A stretch of 64,000 nucleotides of DNA from an uncultured bacterium (GCA_945920215.1 CAMEJM010000004.1:50506-114505), one strand, 5' to 3'. Shown: positions 49,818 through 60,094, numbered from the stretch's first letter. Notes: generated by a model from the letters alone, not told the origin. Translations and numbers: made by a program.

Positions 49818-50930
49818 TTACTTCTTGCGGTGCTCATCCAGAATGCGGCGGATGCGCTTGGACTGGTCGAGCAGACTGCTGATGGTCTGGTCATGGTTCA
49901 GTGTATCGATGATATACGCAACATACTTACACATATTCACCTCGGCATACCACTCACGCTGCAAGAGCTCCGGGGTTCTGTAAACCAGGTTGGTGGTAAA
50001 AATCTTGGTGAATTTGCCTTCCTCATAGGCACGGTCCATATTCTCAAGTCCGTTGCAGAACAGACCGAACGTTGCAAATACGAAGATGCGCTTCGCACCC
50101 TTTTCTTTGAGCTGCTCGGCAACGTCTATGACCGACTCGCCGGAGGAAATCATGTCGTCAACAATAATGACGTCCTTGCCTTTCACGGAGCGGCCGAGGT
50201 ATTCATGCGCTTCAATGGGATTCTTACCGTTGATAATGACGGAGTAATTGCGGCGCTTATAGAACATCCCGAGGTCAATTCCCATCATGGAGGAGTAGTA
50301 CATACACTTGCTCATACCGCCCTCGTCGGGAGAAATGATCATCATGTTTTCCGCGCTGATATCAATATCGGGATATTCACGGATCAGAGCCTTGATCATC
50401 TGATAGCTGGAACGGCAGTTGTCAAAGCCGTGAAGCGGAATGGCATTCTGCACACGGGGATCATGCGCGTCAAAGGTAATCAGGTTTGTCACGCCGAGCG
50501 CCACAAGCTCCTGGAGCGCCATCGCACAGTCGAGAGACTCCCGTGCGGAACGCTTGTGCTGTCTGCCCTCATACAGCATCGGCATAATCACGGAAATGCG
50601 TCTTGCTTTCCCGCCGATGGCGCCGATGATACGCTTCAGATCCTGATAATGCTCATCGGGACTCATGGGAACCGTCATACCGTACATGGTATATGTGACG
50701 CCGTGATTGAACACATCCGAGATAATATACACGTCCTTGCCGCGCAGGGAGTCGCGGATAATACCCTTTCCCTCGCCGCTGCCAAACCGCGGGCAAGCAG
50801 CGTCAACGACAAAAGAACCGTCGCTGTCATGGCTGCGCCATTCTTTCAAGTAGGAATCCACCTGCGCCGTAAAATCCTCTGCACCGCGCATACTGATGAC
50901 ACTGAGATCGCCGAACGTACGCTCCGTCAT
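49818..50930 (-). CDS. prs: Ribose-phosphate pyrophosphokinase
   Basis: VIIVDDMISSGESVIDVAEQL PRPP loop, VPYMLYEGRQHKR-like region; ~370 aa. Confidence 0.9.
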   Translation of the reverse strand: MTERTFGDLSVISMRGAEDFTAQVDSYLKEWRSHDSDGSFVVDAACPRFGSGEGKGIIRDSLRGKDVYIISDVFNHGVTYTMYGMTVPMSPDEHYQDLKRIIGAIGGKARRISVIMPMLYEGRQHKRSARESLDCAMALQELVALGVTNLITFDAHDPRVQNAIPLHGFDNCRSSYQMIKALIREYPDIDISAENMMIISPDEGGMSKCMYYSSMMGIDLGMFYKRRNYSVIINGKNPIEAHEYLGRSVKGKDVIIVDDMISSGESVIDVAEQLKEKGAKRIFVFATFGLFCNGLENMDRAYEEGKFTKIFTTNLVYRTPELLQREWYAEVNMCKYVAYIIDTLNHDQTISSLLDQSKRIRRILDEHRKK

Positions 50931-50994
50931 AATATTCTCCCTCCATGCAACACACATCGACATGAATGCCGCACTTTTCGATTATATCGATGCT

Positions 50995-51024
50995 ATTATA
51001 AATCATAATTATATAATATGTCAA
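50995..51024 (-). promoter_or_regulatory. Putative promoter for prs
   Basis: Minus strand TTGACA, 18-bp spacer, TATAAT. Confidence 0.65.
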
Positions 51025-51146
51025 TGAAAAAACCGCCGAAAAATCACTTTTGACGTTTTGTGTAATATTTTGTCTTTCGGAGCGCATTTTTTCTATCAAA
51101 GCATATCATGGAAACGATTGAAAACCAACCGAGAAAGGAGAAAACG

Positions 51147-51575
51147 ATGGAATACGGCAACAGACCCATGACATCCGTCGGGTATTTAATCGTGGAAGCA
51201 AAAACCGCCGAGGGGGCGCTCCCCGTTGCGGGCGCGGTCGTCAATGTCAGTTCTACCCCCGGCACGGGAAATGTCAGACTGACAGTGGAAACCGACATTT
51301 CGGGGAGAACGGAGCGCCTTGCACTCCCTACTGTGGCGGAGGAGCTTTCCGAACGTCCGAACATCAAACACCCCTATGCCACATACGATATTTCGGTGAT
51401 AGCGGACGGCTATTATCCCTTCACCGCCAAACAAGTACCGATTTTTAACGGCGTCACCACGCTTCAGCCGGCAATGCTGATTGCCCTGTCCGCCTATGAC
51501 AGCGACTCGGTGTATCCGCGGGGGAACACATCCGTTGGCGATACCGAGCCTTTTCAGAACACACCGGAAGAATAA
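51147..51575 (+). CDS. Small beta-sandwich protein (carboxypeptidase-regulatory/SleC N-domain-like)
   Basis: GYLIVEAKTAEGALPVAGAVVNVSS...TDISGRTERLALP...YATYDISVIADGYYPFTAKQVPIFNGVTTLQ; no signal peptide seen. Confidence 0.6.
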   Translation: MEYGNRPMTSVGYLIVEAKTAEGALPVAGAVVNVSSTPGTGNVRLTVETDISGRTERLALPTVAEELSERPNIKHPYATYDISVIADGYYPFTAKQVPIFNGVTTLQPAMLIALSAYDSDSVYPRGNTSVGDTEPFQNTPEE

Positions 51576-51587
51576 AGGAGAAAAGTC

Positions 51588-53003
51588 ATGCCCCAAACCA
51601 CAACTCCCGTAATCCCGGAAACCATTACGGTACACCTCGGCGCACCCGACTCCGATGCGCAGAACATCACGATTCCCTTTGCCGATTACATCAAGAACGT
51701 TGCGTCCAGTGAAATATACCCTACTTGGCCGGAAGCGGCGATACGGGCAAATATCTATGCGCAGATTTCTTTTGCTCTCAACCGAATTTACACGGAATAC
51801 TACCGCTCCCGCGGATATCCCTTTGACATTACCAACGACATTTCGCGCGACCAGTCTTTTGTTTACGGGAGGGATATCTTTGAGAACATATCGGAGATTG
51901 TAGACGATATTTTCAACAGTTATATCCGTAGAACAGGCTCCGTTGAACCGCTTTTTGCCGCCTATTGCGACGGCGAGGAGGTGCAGTGCGAGGGGTTGTC
52001 GCAATGGGGGAGCGTCCCGCTTGCCGAACAAGGCTATACCTCGTTAGAAATTCTGAAAAATTTTTACGGCGACAACATAGAACTCGTCCAGAACGCGCCC
52101 GTGGCAGGCGTAACCGAAAGCGCCCCTGTGGTTCCCCTGCGGCGAGGTTCGGCAGGTCCGCTGGTGGTACTGCTTCAACGACGCCTGAACAGGATCTCAA
52201 CCAACTACCCCGCCATTCCGAAAATTGCCTCCGCCAACGGGTCGTTCGGCGCCGACACGGAGGAAGCGGTCAAAGCGTTTCAACAAACCTTCAACCTGAC
52301 TCCGGACGGTATTGTCGGGAACGGCACCTGGTATAGCATCCTCAGAATTTACAACAGCGTCAAGAAACTCAGCGAACTGAATTCGGAGGGGCTTACCTAC
52401 TCTGAAATCTCGCAAAAGTATCCCAGTCGGTTGGAGGAAGGTGACAGAGGGATCGGCGTGCAGGTGGTACAATATATGCTTTCCTACGTTGCGAATTTTA
52501 TCGGGACGGTCGAGTCGGTCAGTGTTGACGGGGATTTCGGACCTTCAACCACCGCCGCAATCCGTTCTTTTCAGACAACGTACGGGCTGCCTGCCACCGG
52601 CGTGGTAGACGAAATCACTTATAATACACTCTATAATGTGTATCGCGGATTGGTAGAATCGTTGGATCTGACTTATCGCGAAGGCGCTGTCGTTCCGTTT
52701 CCCGGCACGCTTCTTCAGCAGGGGTCCGAGGGAGAGGACGTGGCGCTTCTCCAGAATTACCTCAATTACATCGCGCGCACCTATCCCGCCATTCCTACCC
52801 TGCCCGTTACGGGATTTTTCGGCCCCCAGACCGAGGAAGCGGTGCGTGCTTTTCTGAACTATTTTGGGCTCCCGGGAAATCCCGAGGTCGTCAATGCCGC
52901 CATTTGGAATTCCATCACGAACATATATTCCGACCTGTATGAGGGCAATATCGCGTCCGCCGGGCAATATCCCGGTTATGCGGTCGGGGGAGGTACGCAA
53001 TGA
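51588..53003 (+). CDS. SpoIID/LytB-like domain plus three peptidoglycan-binding repeats
   Basis: YIKNVASSEIYPTWPEAAIRANIYAQISFAL and GLSQWGSVPLAEQGYTSLEILKNFYGDNIELV match SpoIID patterns by eye; three PG_binding_1-like repeats. Confidence 0.82.
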   Translation: MPQTTTPVIPETITVHLGAPDSDAQNITIPFADYIKNVASSEIYPTWPEAAIRANIYAQISFALNRIYTEYYRSRGYPFDITNDISRDQSFVYGRDIFENISEIVDDIFNSYIRRTGSVEPLFAAYCDGEEVQCEGLSQWGSVPLAEQGYTSLEILKNFYGDNIELVQNAPVAGVTESAPVVPLRRGSAGPLVVLLQRRLNRISTNYPAIPKIASANGSFGADTEEAVKAFQQTFNLTPDGIVGNGTWYSILRIYNSVKKLSELNSEGLTYSEISQKYPSRLEEGDRGIGVQVVQYMLSYVANFIGTVESVSVDGDFGPSTTAAIRSFQTTYGLPATGVVDEITYNTLYNVYRGLVESLDLTYREGAVVPFPGTLLQQGSEGEDVALLQNYLNYIARTYPAIPTLPVTGFFGPQTEEAVRAFLNYFGLPGNPEVVNAAIWNSITNIYSDLYEGNIASAGQYPGYAVGGGTQ

Positions 53004-53539
53004 TACAACCGGCTCCAAGATACAATATTGATGATCCGGCACAGGTAATCCGTCAGGTGCAGACCTACCTGTTGGAGGTTGCCTATGACGACCCGCGGGT
53101 ACCGAAAATCGCCATTGACGGCATTTATGATGACGCAACGCGCAATGCGGTCAGCGCCTTTCAGAAAATAGCCGGCTTACCGGAAACGGGCATTGTCGAT
53201 TTTATAACCTGGACTGTCCTGTATGAATATGCCCTCCGTGCCGCCAAAAAGCACGAGGAAAGTATCTTTCTTGACGAGGACGCTTTCGACATCCGATTGG
53301 GAGATCTGGGGCACCACGTGATTGTTCTCCAAAGCCTGCTCGGAGAATTTTCAAAACTGTACCCGAATGTCCCCCGCCCCGCCGTGACCGGACAGTTCGG
53401 GCTCACCACCGCCGACGCGGTGCGCGCCATGCAGCGCAACTACGGCGAATATGCCGACGGATTGGTAACCATTGCGCTTTGGAACCGTATGTTGCGGGAT
53501 TACCGTGCCAACAAGCGCTTGGAAAGTCAAGGAGAATAA
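53000..53539 (+). CDS. Protein with two peptidoglycan-binding repeats
   Basis: IDGIYDDATRNAVSAFQKIAGLPETGIVDFITW and VTGQFGLTTADAVRAMQRNYG; ATGA overlap with previous gene. Confidence 0.82.
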   Translation: MIQPAPRYNIDDPAQVIRQVQTYLLEVAYDDPRVPKIAIDGIYDDATRNAVSAFQKIAGLPETGIVDFITWTVLYEYALRAAKKHEESIFLDEDAFDIRLGDLGHHVIVLQSLLGEFSKLYPNVPRPAVTGQFGLTTADAVRAMQRNYGEYADGLVTIALWNRMLRDYRANKRLESQGE

Positions 53540-53708
53540 CCGCAGCACAACTCCGGCACCGCCGGCGGATACCAATGTTGAAATGCCGCACCCCAAAGCA
53601 CCATCCGAAAGTCACACTATGCCGGAAGTCTCAAAAGGCTGCCGGCATTCTTGCATATCGCCGCCCAATGCGGGATATAATGGTTTAATTCAAATAAGGG
53701 GTCTTTCC

Positions 53709-56129
53709 ATGGCTGATAAGTTTACACTTCGGGCGCAAAACGCCCTTAACTGTTCTTTGCTCGCCGCCAGTGAACTGGGGCACACCTATATCGGCACCGA
53801 GCATTTGCTTCTTGGACTGTCTGCGGAAAAGAAAAGCGCCGCGTCCAAAATTTTGGAAGAACACAATGTGACGACCCGCAGGATCCGCGACGCAATCGCT
53901 CAGTTTGCCGGTACCGGACTGCGCACGTCTCTGACCCCCTCCGACATGACCCCGCGTACCAAACGGATCATCGAAAGCGCCTATCAGTCCGCCGCACAGA
54001 CTCCTGTCGGTTATATCGGCACGGAACATCTTCTGTATGCCATTCTGGAGGAAAAGGACTGCGTGGCAACCAAGCTGCTGGTAACCCTCGGCGTCAACGT
54101 ACAGGATCTGAAAAGCGATATTCTCGCTTCCCTCGGCGGCGGAAAACGCCCGGAGTCAAGAAAAACAATATCCCATATCGGCGAACTGAACAGTCTGAAA
54201 ACCTATGGCAGAAATCTGACGGAAATGGCGGAGCAGGAACGGCTGGATCCGATCATCGGGCGTGAAACCGAAACTGCGCGAGTCATTCAGATTCTGACCA
54301 GAAGAACCAAGAACAACCCTTGCCTGATAGGAGAACCCGGAGTCGGCAAAACCGCGGTCGTGGAAGGCTTGGCACAGAAGATAGCGGCAGGAGACGTGCC
54401 GGATGCCCTGCGCAGAAAGAGCATTATTTCCCTTGACATTGCCGCCATGATTGCCGGTGCAAAATATCGCGGTGAATTTGAAGAACGCTTGAAAAGCGTC
54501 ATGGAAGAGCTTGTCAAATGCCCCGGGGTGATCGTGTTCATCGACGAGATGCACACCATTGTCGGCGCAGGTGCGGCGGAAGGCGCCGTTGATGCTGCAA
54601 ATATTCTGAAGCCCGCTCTTGCGCGCGGAGAAATGCAGCTGATCGGCGCCACCACCATGGAGGAATACCGACGCCATATTGAAAAAGACGCCGCGCTGGA
54701 ACGGCGCTTTCAGCCCGTTACGGTTGGGGAACCAAGCGAAGCGGAAGCCACTGCCATTCTGTTTGGTCTGCGGGAAAAATATGAGGCGCATCATAAACTG
54801 CGCATCACGGACGAAGCCGTCCGTGCAGCAGTTCGTCTTTCGGCACGCTATATCAACGACCGTTATCTGCCGGACAAAGCCATTGATCTGATTGATGAAG
54901 CGGCGTCCAAGGTGCGGCTTCGCGCTTGCACCCCATCGCCTGCTCTGAAAGCGTTGGAGGAACGTATCCGCGAAGTAGAACGCAGCAAGGAAGACGCTAT
55001 TGTCGGGCAGGACTTTGAGCGCGCAGCGGCAATGCGCGATGAAGAACGCGCCCTGCGTGGCAGTTACGCTGCGGAGCAAATCGCCTCCCTGCCGGTTGAC
55101 GGCGATTTGCACGGACTGTGCGTGTCGGAGGACGATGTGGCAGAGGTTGTCACCCAGTGGACAGGAATCCCGGTCAAGCGTTTGACCGAAAGTGAAATGG
55201 AGCGTCTCGGCGGTCTTGCGGAGGCTCTGAAAAAACGTGTGATCGGACAGGAGGAAGCCATCGACTGCGTTGCAAGCGCGATACGGCGAGGGCGGCTCGG
55301 CATAAAGGACCCCCGCCGTCCTGTCGGTTCTTTTCTGTTTCTGGGTCCCACCGGCGTCGGGAAAACAGAATTGTCCAAAGCGCTTTCCGCAGAGCTGTAC
55401 GGACGTGAAAATGCGATGATCCGCCTGAACATGAGCGAATATCAGGAGAGTTTTTCCACCTCAAAAATGATCGGTTCGCCTCCGGGATATGTCGGATATG
55501 ACGAGGGGGGACAACTGACGGAACAGGTACGTCGGAAGCCGTACTCCGTGATTCTGTTTGACGAAATTGAAAAAGCGCATCCCGACGTTTTTAATCTTTT
55601 GCTTCAGATTCTGGACGACGGAACCCTGACAGACGCGCAAGGAAGATGTGTGGACTTCAAAAACACGGTGGTTATCATGACCTCCAATCTGGGCGCAAAA
55701 AGCATGACGGACTATCATCCGCTCGGATTCGGAGGAAGCCCTGACCCCTGCACCGAATACCACGAAATGCAGGCGCGCGTTATGGCAGAAGTCAAGGATG
55801 TACTCAAGCCTGAATTTCTCAATCGTTTGGATGCGATTGTCGTGTTCCGCAAGTTGAAAAGGGATAGCCTGCGCCGCATTGCTTCTCTGTTGCTCTCAGA
55901 CGCCATGAAACGGCTGGAAAGCGCCGGGGTCATGCTGCACGCGGACGATTCTTTGGTGGATTTTCTGACAGAGGTCGGATATGACGAAGCATACGGGGCG
56001 CGTCCCATTCGCCGCGCCGTCACAAAATATGTTGAGGACGAAGTGGCGGCGAGAATGCTGACTGGTGAAATCCGCCCGCACCATAATGTGTATGTCTCTG
56101 TAAAAAACGGAAAAGTCGTATTCAACTGA
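53709..56129 (+). CDS. clpC: ClpC-type AAA+ unfoldase
   Basis: Two N-domain repeats, [18 protein letters not shown]-like segment, [16 protein letters not shown]. Confidence 0.94.
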   Translation: MADKFTLRAQNALNCSLLAASELGHTYIGTEHLLLGLSAEKKSAASKILEEHNVTTRRIRDAIAQFAGTGLRTSLTPSDMTPRTKRIIESAYQSAAQTPVGYIGTEHLLYAILEEKDCVATKLLVTLGVNVQDLKSDILASLGGGKRPESRKTISHIGELNSLKTYGRNLTEMAEQERLDPIIGRETETARVIQILTRRTKNNPCLIGEPGVGKTAVVEGLAQKIAAGDVPDALRRKSIISLDIAAMIAGAKYRGEFEERLKSVMEELVKCPGVIVFIDEMHTIVGAGAAEGAVDAANILKPALARGEMQLIGATTMEEYRRHIEKDAALERRFQPVTVGEPSEAEATAILFGLREKYEAHHKLRITDEAVRAAVRLSARYINDRYLPDKAIDLIDEAASKVRLRACTPSPALKALEERIREVERSKEDAIVGQDFERAAAMRDEERALRGSYAAEQIASLPVDGDLHGLCVSEDDVAEVVTQWTGIPVKRLTESEMERLGGLAEALKKRVIGQEEAIDCVASAIRRGRLGIKDPRRPVGSFLFLGPTGVGKTELSKALSAELYGRENAMIRLNMSEYQESFSTSKMIGSPPGYVGYDEGGQLTEQVRRKPYSVILFDEIEKAHPDVFNLLLQILDDGTLTDAQGRCVDFKNTVVIMTSNLGAKSMTDYHPLGFGGSPDPCTEYHEMQARVMAEVKDVLKPEFLNRLDAIVVFRKLKRDSLRRIASLLLSDAMKRLESAGVMLHADDSLVDFLTEVGYDEAYGARPIRRAVTKYVEDEVAARMLTGEIRPHHNVYVSVKNGKVVFN

Positions 56130-56196
56130 AAGCCCCGGCAGCGGGATTCGGCATTCCCCCATGACACTCTCCGCACAAAACTCCGTGCAAAAAAGC

Positions 56197-56226
56197 AAAA
56201 GCAGGAGCCAAAACTCCTGCTTTTAT
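56197..56226 (+). terminator. Terminator after clpC
   Basis: AAAAGCAGGAG-CCAAAA-CTCCTGCTTTTAT. Confidence 0.85.
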
Positions 56227-56248
56227 CGTGCGCACACGTTGTTATTAA

Positions 56249-56326
56249 TGGGGAGGGTGATGGGTCTCGAACCCACGACCTTCAGAGCCACAATCTGACG
56301 CGCTAGCCAACTGCGCCACACCCTCC
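56249..56326 (-). tRNA. tRNA-His (GTG), with encoded G-1 and CCA
   Basis: Reverse complement G-GAGGGTG-TG-GCGCAGTTGGCTAGCGC-G-TCAGA-TTGTGGC-TCTGA-AGGTC-GTGGG-TTCGAGA-CCCAT-CACCCTC-C-CCA; anticodon GTG. Confidence 0.95.
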
Positions 56327-56332
56327 ATACGA

Positions 56333-56409
56333 TGGCGTACCTTGGGGGATTCGAACCCTCGACCTACTGCTTAGAAGGCAGTTGCTCTATCCTACTGAGC
56401 TAAAGGTAC
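56333..56409 (-). tRNA. tRNA-Arg (TCT), CCA encoded
   Basis: Reverse complement GTACCTTTAGCTCAGTAGGATAGAGCAACTGCCTTCTAAGCAGTAGGTCGAGGGTTCGAATCCCCCAAGGTACGCCA; anticodon TCT. Confidence 0.95.
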
Positions 56410-56500
56410 ATCAAATCCGCAACGGTACATATTATAACAGAGCAAAAATGGTTTGTCAAGTGGGCGCCCCTATTTTTATTTGGGGGCGCCCGAAAGGGGA

Positions 56501-56857
56501 TTACTCCGACCTTTCCGCTTTGACAATCAGCTTCACGCCTTCAATCGCAACAATGGTGACATACTGCCCGACCTCATAAATATCGTCCGCATAGACGGAG
56601 CGCGCCGCCCATTCCTGCCCTTCTACCTCTACAAGACCTGTTCCGGCGTCGGTATCAACCGACTCGGTAACAGTCCCTGTCAACCCGATCAATTTTTCCG
56701 CGCCATTCTCCGATACGCCCGCAAATTTGGGGCGGCGTAACAGAAGAAAAACGATCAGTGCGAAGCATACGGCAATCAACGCGATACAAGCCACATAAAA
56801 CATGGGCTTTCCGGGAGCAAATACACTGTCCGAACTCAACGCAATCAAACGCAACAT
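56501..56857 (-). CDS. NfeD-like short membrane protein (TM + OB-fold)
   Basis: TM AVCFALIVFLLLRR, then LIGLTGTVTESVDTDAGTGLVEVEGQEWAARS. Confidence 0.8.
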   Translation of the reverse strand: MLRLIALSSDSVFAPGKPMFYVACIALIAVCFALIVFLLLRRPKFAGVSENGAEKLIGLTGTVTESVDTDAGTGLVEVEGQEWAARSVYADDIYEVGQYVTIVAIEGVKLIVKAERSE

Positions 56858-57002
56858 TTCGGTGTCCTTCCCAAAAAACTTCTTTGTGCGGGACTATTCT
56901 ACCATAACCCTCTCAAATTGTAAAGAGCAACCGAAAAAATACCTGCGAAATACCTGCGTGAAGTCTTTTTTCCTGTTCTGTGCTTCGGAGGAAAAAATAT
57001 GC

Positions 57003-57031
57003 TTGACAAATAATCATTTATCAGTTAAAAT
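57003..57031 (+). promoter_or_regulatory. Putative promoter for acp
   Basis: TTGACA, 17-bp spacer, TAAAAT. Confidence 0.7.
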
Positions 57032-57099
57032 AAGTTTGTTTGCGGGTACTCCCCGCAGAATATCGGCACCGCGCTGCGTGTGCCTATTTGGAGGAACAT

Positions 57100-57327
57100 A
57101 TGTTTGAAAAAGTAAAACAGCTGCTGGTCGATGAGCTGAATATCAATCCGAATGATGTCACCTTGGAGTCTGAACTCTCCACCGACCTGGGTATCAATTC
57201 TCTTGAACTTGCGGATGTTGTACTGATGTGTGAGGAAAAGTTCAACATTACAATTGATGACGAAGATCTTCACACTTTCATTACCGTTGGCGATGTTGTG
57301 AATTATCTGGAGCGCGTTGCCGGCTGA
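57100..57327 (+). CDS. acpP: Acyl carrier protein
   Basis: MFEKVKQLLVDELNINPNDVTLESELSTDLGINSLELADVV phosphopantetheine Ser motif. Confidence 0.92.
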   Translation: MFEKVKQLLVDELNINPNDVTLESELSTDLGINSLELADVVLMCEEKFNITIDDEDLHTFITVGDVVNYLERVAG

Positions 57328-57343
57328 TTGCGGTATTAGAATG

Positions 57344-57378
57344 AAAAACCTCCCGTAAGTTCAACACGGGAGGTTTTC
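57344..57378. terminator. Terminator between acp and Smr-like gene
   Basis: AAAACCTCCCGT-AAGTTCAAC-ACGGGAGGTTTT. Confidence 0.85.
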
Positions 57379-57388
57379 ATATATCGGT

Positions 57389-57745
57389 TCACAGACAAAC
57401 CATGACATAAGCGTCCAAGCGCTTGCCCCAGTCTCTGTCATTGCTGCGCGCTACAGGGTGCCTGTCAATGAGGTAGCGGGTGGCTTCATCCTCTTCCGTA
57501 TAATCTTCTCCGCAAATAAAGAAGTCTATGCGACCTGAACGCTTGAACCGCCTGAGTGCGGCACGTATCGGCTCTTTCAGTCTGCCGCGGCTTTCCGTAT
57601 CGGCATTGCCGTGCCAGATTTTGATGACCCTGCCGCCTCTCGCACGTACGGACGCAATCACAAATTCCAAATACTTGACCGCCCGTTTGGGTTCCGGGTT
57701 GCCTAGTTCAACATTGACTTGATATAATTCATCCATTCGTTTCAC
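57389..57745 (-). CDS. Smr-domain-like small protein
   Basis: VNVELGNPEPKRAVKYLEFVIASVRARGGRVIKIWHGNAD...GRLKEPIRAALRR...FFICGEDY. Confidence 0.7.
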   Translation of the reverse strand: MKRMDELYQVNVELGNPEPKRAVKYLEFVIASVRARGGRVIKIWHGNADTESRGRLKEPIRAALRRFKRSGRIDFFICGEDYTEEDEATRYLIDRHPVARSNDRDWGKRLDAYVMVCL

Positions 57746-57807
57746 CTCACTTTTGCATTATACCTTTTTTCAAATCGCTTGTAAATAGATATGAATGAGG
57801 ATTTGTT

Positions 57808-58971
57808 ATGACGCATTTGCTTTGCCGTCTGTTTATTCGCAACAGCGATCAAACCTCCGACCCCACCGTCCGCGCACGGTACGGACTGCTCAGCAGCATT
57901 GTCGGAATCATTGTCAATCTCCTGCTTTTCGCGGGAAAATTTATCGTCGGCACGGTCTTTCTGTCCGTTGCCATCGTCGCGGACTCCTTTAACAATCTGT
58001 CCGATGCCGGTTCCTCCGTCATTTCTCTCGTCACATTCCGAATCTGCTCCAAGCCTGCCGACCGTGATCATCCGTTCGGTCACGCGCGCATTGAATATGT
58101 GGCGAGCATGATTGTGTCTTTTATCATCATGCTCATCGGCTTTCAGCTCCTGCGCGACTCCGTTGACGCGATTTTGCATCCCTCCGACACACGCATTGAG
58201 CTGCTGACCATTATTCTGCTTTCCGTAGCGATTCTGTCAAAACTATGGCTATTCTTTTTTTATCGCACCATCGGACGCAAAATTGATTCAACGGTTCTGA
58301 AAGCCACTGCCGCCGATTCCTTGAGTGACGTTGCCTCTACCCTTGCCGTACTGATTTGCGCGATTGTCATTCGTCTGACCGAGTGGATTATTCTTGACGG
58401 CATTGTCGGGCTGATTGTGGCGGTCATGATTATGATAGCCGGCGTGCGGATTCTGCGGGAGAATATGAATTCCATTTTGGGAGAAGCGCCTGTCGCCGAA
58501 GTGGTCGACTCAATCAAAGAAGTCGTTTCTCATTACCCTGCCGCCCTCGGTATCCATGATCTGATGGTACACAATTACGGTCCCGGTCATGTGATTGCCT
58601 CCCTTCATGTAGAGGTCGACGGTTCTCAGAACATTTTTGAGTTGCACGACGTCATCGACAACATTGAACGCCAGATTCACGACGCACTTCATATCGACTG
58701 TACCGTACATATGGATCCCATTGTGGTCAATGACCCGATCATTGACCGCTTGCGCGCCGAAGTACTTGACATTGTGCATGAAATTGACCCCTCCATCAAC
58801 ATACACGACTTCCGTTTTGTAGACGGCACCACACACAAAAATCTGATTTTTGACGTAGCGGTTCCCTTTGAAATCAAGATGACGGATACCGAAATTAAGG
58901 ATACCATTGCCGCAAAAGTCAAAGAGAATAATCCCATATACTTCTGCGTTCTGACAATCGACCGCGTATAA
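57808..58971 (+). CDS. Cation diffusion facilitator family transporter
   Basis: ADSFNNLSDAGSSV, DRDHPFGHARIEY, DSLSDVAST, cytosolic C-terminal domain. Confidence 0.92.
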   Translation: MTHLLCRLFIRNSDQTSDPTVRARYGLLSSIVGIIVNLLLFAGKFIVGTVFLSVAIVADSFNNLSDAGSSVISLVTFRICSKPADRDHPFGHARIEYVASMIVSFIIMLIGFQLLRDSVDAILHPSDTRIELLTIILLSVAILSKLWLFFFYRTIGRKIDSTVLKATAADSLSDVASTLAVLICAIVIRLTEWIILDGIVGLIVAVMIMIAGVRILRENMNSILGEAPVAEVVDSIKEVVSHYPAALGIHDLMVHNYGPGHVIASLHVEVDGSQNIFELHDVIDNIERQIHDALHIDCTVHMDPIVVNDPIIDRLRAEVLDIVHEIDPSINIHDFRFVDGTTHKNLIFDVAVPFEIKMTDTEIKDTIAAKVKENNPIYFCVLTIDRV

Positions 58972-58997
58972 ACCGTTTCACGTTCCATCCAATACAG

Positions 58998-59028
58998 AAA
59001 AACGCCGCATTCCAAACGCGGCGTTTTT
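58998..59028. terminator. Bidirectional terminator
   Basis: AAAAACGCCGC-ATTCCAAAC-GCGGCGTTTTT. Confidence 0.9.
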
Positions 59029-59091
59029 GCGTGAAAACATGATTCTCGCTCTTCTGCCCGGCTGATACAGATTAGAAAAGCAAGCCGTCTA

Positions 59092-60036
59092 TCAATCAAC
59101 CCGGTTGCGGCGCACTCCCGCCGAAAAGGCGCGGATATTTTCAACAATTTCAGAAAGGCAGCGTTCTCTTGCTTCCCTTGCGCCCCATGCCATGTGTGGG
59201 GTCAGGCATACGTTTTCGCGTCCGAGTATGGCGTGATAGGGGTGTGTGGCGCCGAAAGGTTCGGTCGCATACACATCACAGCCAAACGCAATTCTGTCTT
59301 GTAAAACAGCTTCCGCTACCGCCGCCTCATCCAGAACAGCCCCGCGCGCCTCGTTGACCAACACGCAGCCCTCTTTCATCAGCGCAAGCTCCCGCCGCCC
59401 GATCAAAGCGCGTGTTTGTTCGTTCAGGGGCGTATGCACGCTGATGATGTCGGCGGAGCGGCATACCTCGTCCAGAGTCAGACACTCCACCCCGTTCTTC
59501 GGCGTGCGGGTGTAGGCAATGACATGACAGCCGAGAGCACGCGCCGTTTCCGCAACACGCGCTCCAATCGTTCCGTAACCCACAATTCCCCATATCTTTC
59601 CGGCAGTCTCATGATAAACGGGTTCCAAGCGGTTGAAGCAACGGCTCTCGCTGTAAGCGCCGCTGTCAACGTACGCCGTATAGGCGCGTAAATGCGTATA
59701 CAGATACAGTGCGGTTGCTACCGTTACCTGCGCTACACTGTCGGTGGAATAGCCCGCAACATTTGCGACTGCCACCCCTCGCGCACGGCAATATGCAAGA
59801 TCGATATTGTCATACCCCGTTGCCGCCTCCGCGATAAGAGCCAGCCGCCGCGCCCCCGACAGGTTTTCCGCCCCCAGCTTTGCCTTGTTTGCCACAATGA
59901 CATCCGCATCCGCTATCCGCTCTGCTATCTCTGCGGTTTCTGTGGCGGGATAAGCGATTACCTCCCCCAGCGTTTTCAGGGGTGACAAATCCAAGTCAGC
60001 TCCGAGCGTTGCAGCATCCAGTACTACAATCTTCAT
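59092..60036 (-). CDS. D-2-hydroxyacid dehydrogenase (hydroxypyruvate reductase-like)
   Basis: GKIWGIVGYGTIGARVAETARALG, VLVNEARGAVLDEAAV, LTPHMAWGAREAR. Confidence 0.9.
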   Translation of the reverse strand: MKIVVLDAATLGADLDLSPLKTLGEVIAYPATETAEIAERIADADVIVANKAKLGAENLSGARRLALIAEAATGYDNIDLAYCRARGVAVANVAGYSTDSVAQVTVATALYLYTHLRAYTAYVDSGAYSESRCFNRLEPVYHETAGKIWGIVGYGTIGARVAETARALGCHVIAYTRTPKNGVECLTLDEVCRSADIISVHTPLNEQTRALIGRRELALMKEGCVLVNEARGAVLDEAAVAEAVLQDRIAFGCDVYATEPFGATHPYHAILGRENVCLTPHMAWGAREARERCLSEIVENIRAFSAGVRRNRVD

Positions 60037-60049
60037 ATAACCTCCAAAA

Positions 60050-60079
60050 AACCTCCCCGCAGTGTCTTTGGGGAGGTTT
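60050..60079 (-). terminator. Terminator after efp/zinc-ribbon protein operon
   Basis: Minus strand AAACCTCCCC...GGGGAGGTTTTTTGG. Confidence 0.85.
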
Positions 60080-60094
60080 TGTCCATATCACTTT

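Noticed and set aside
49770-51008. 412-aa plus-strand ORF antisense to prs
   Set aside because: Begins in a terminator hairpin and mirrors prs codons.
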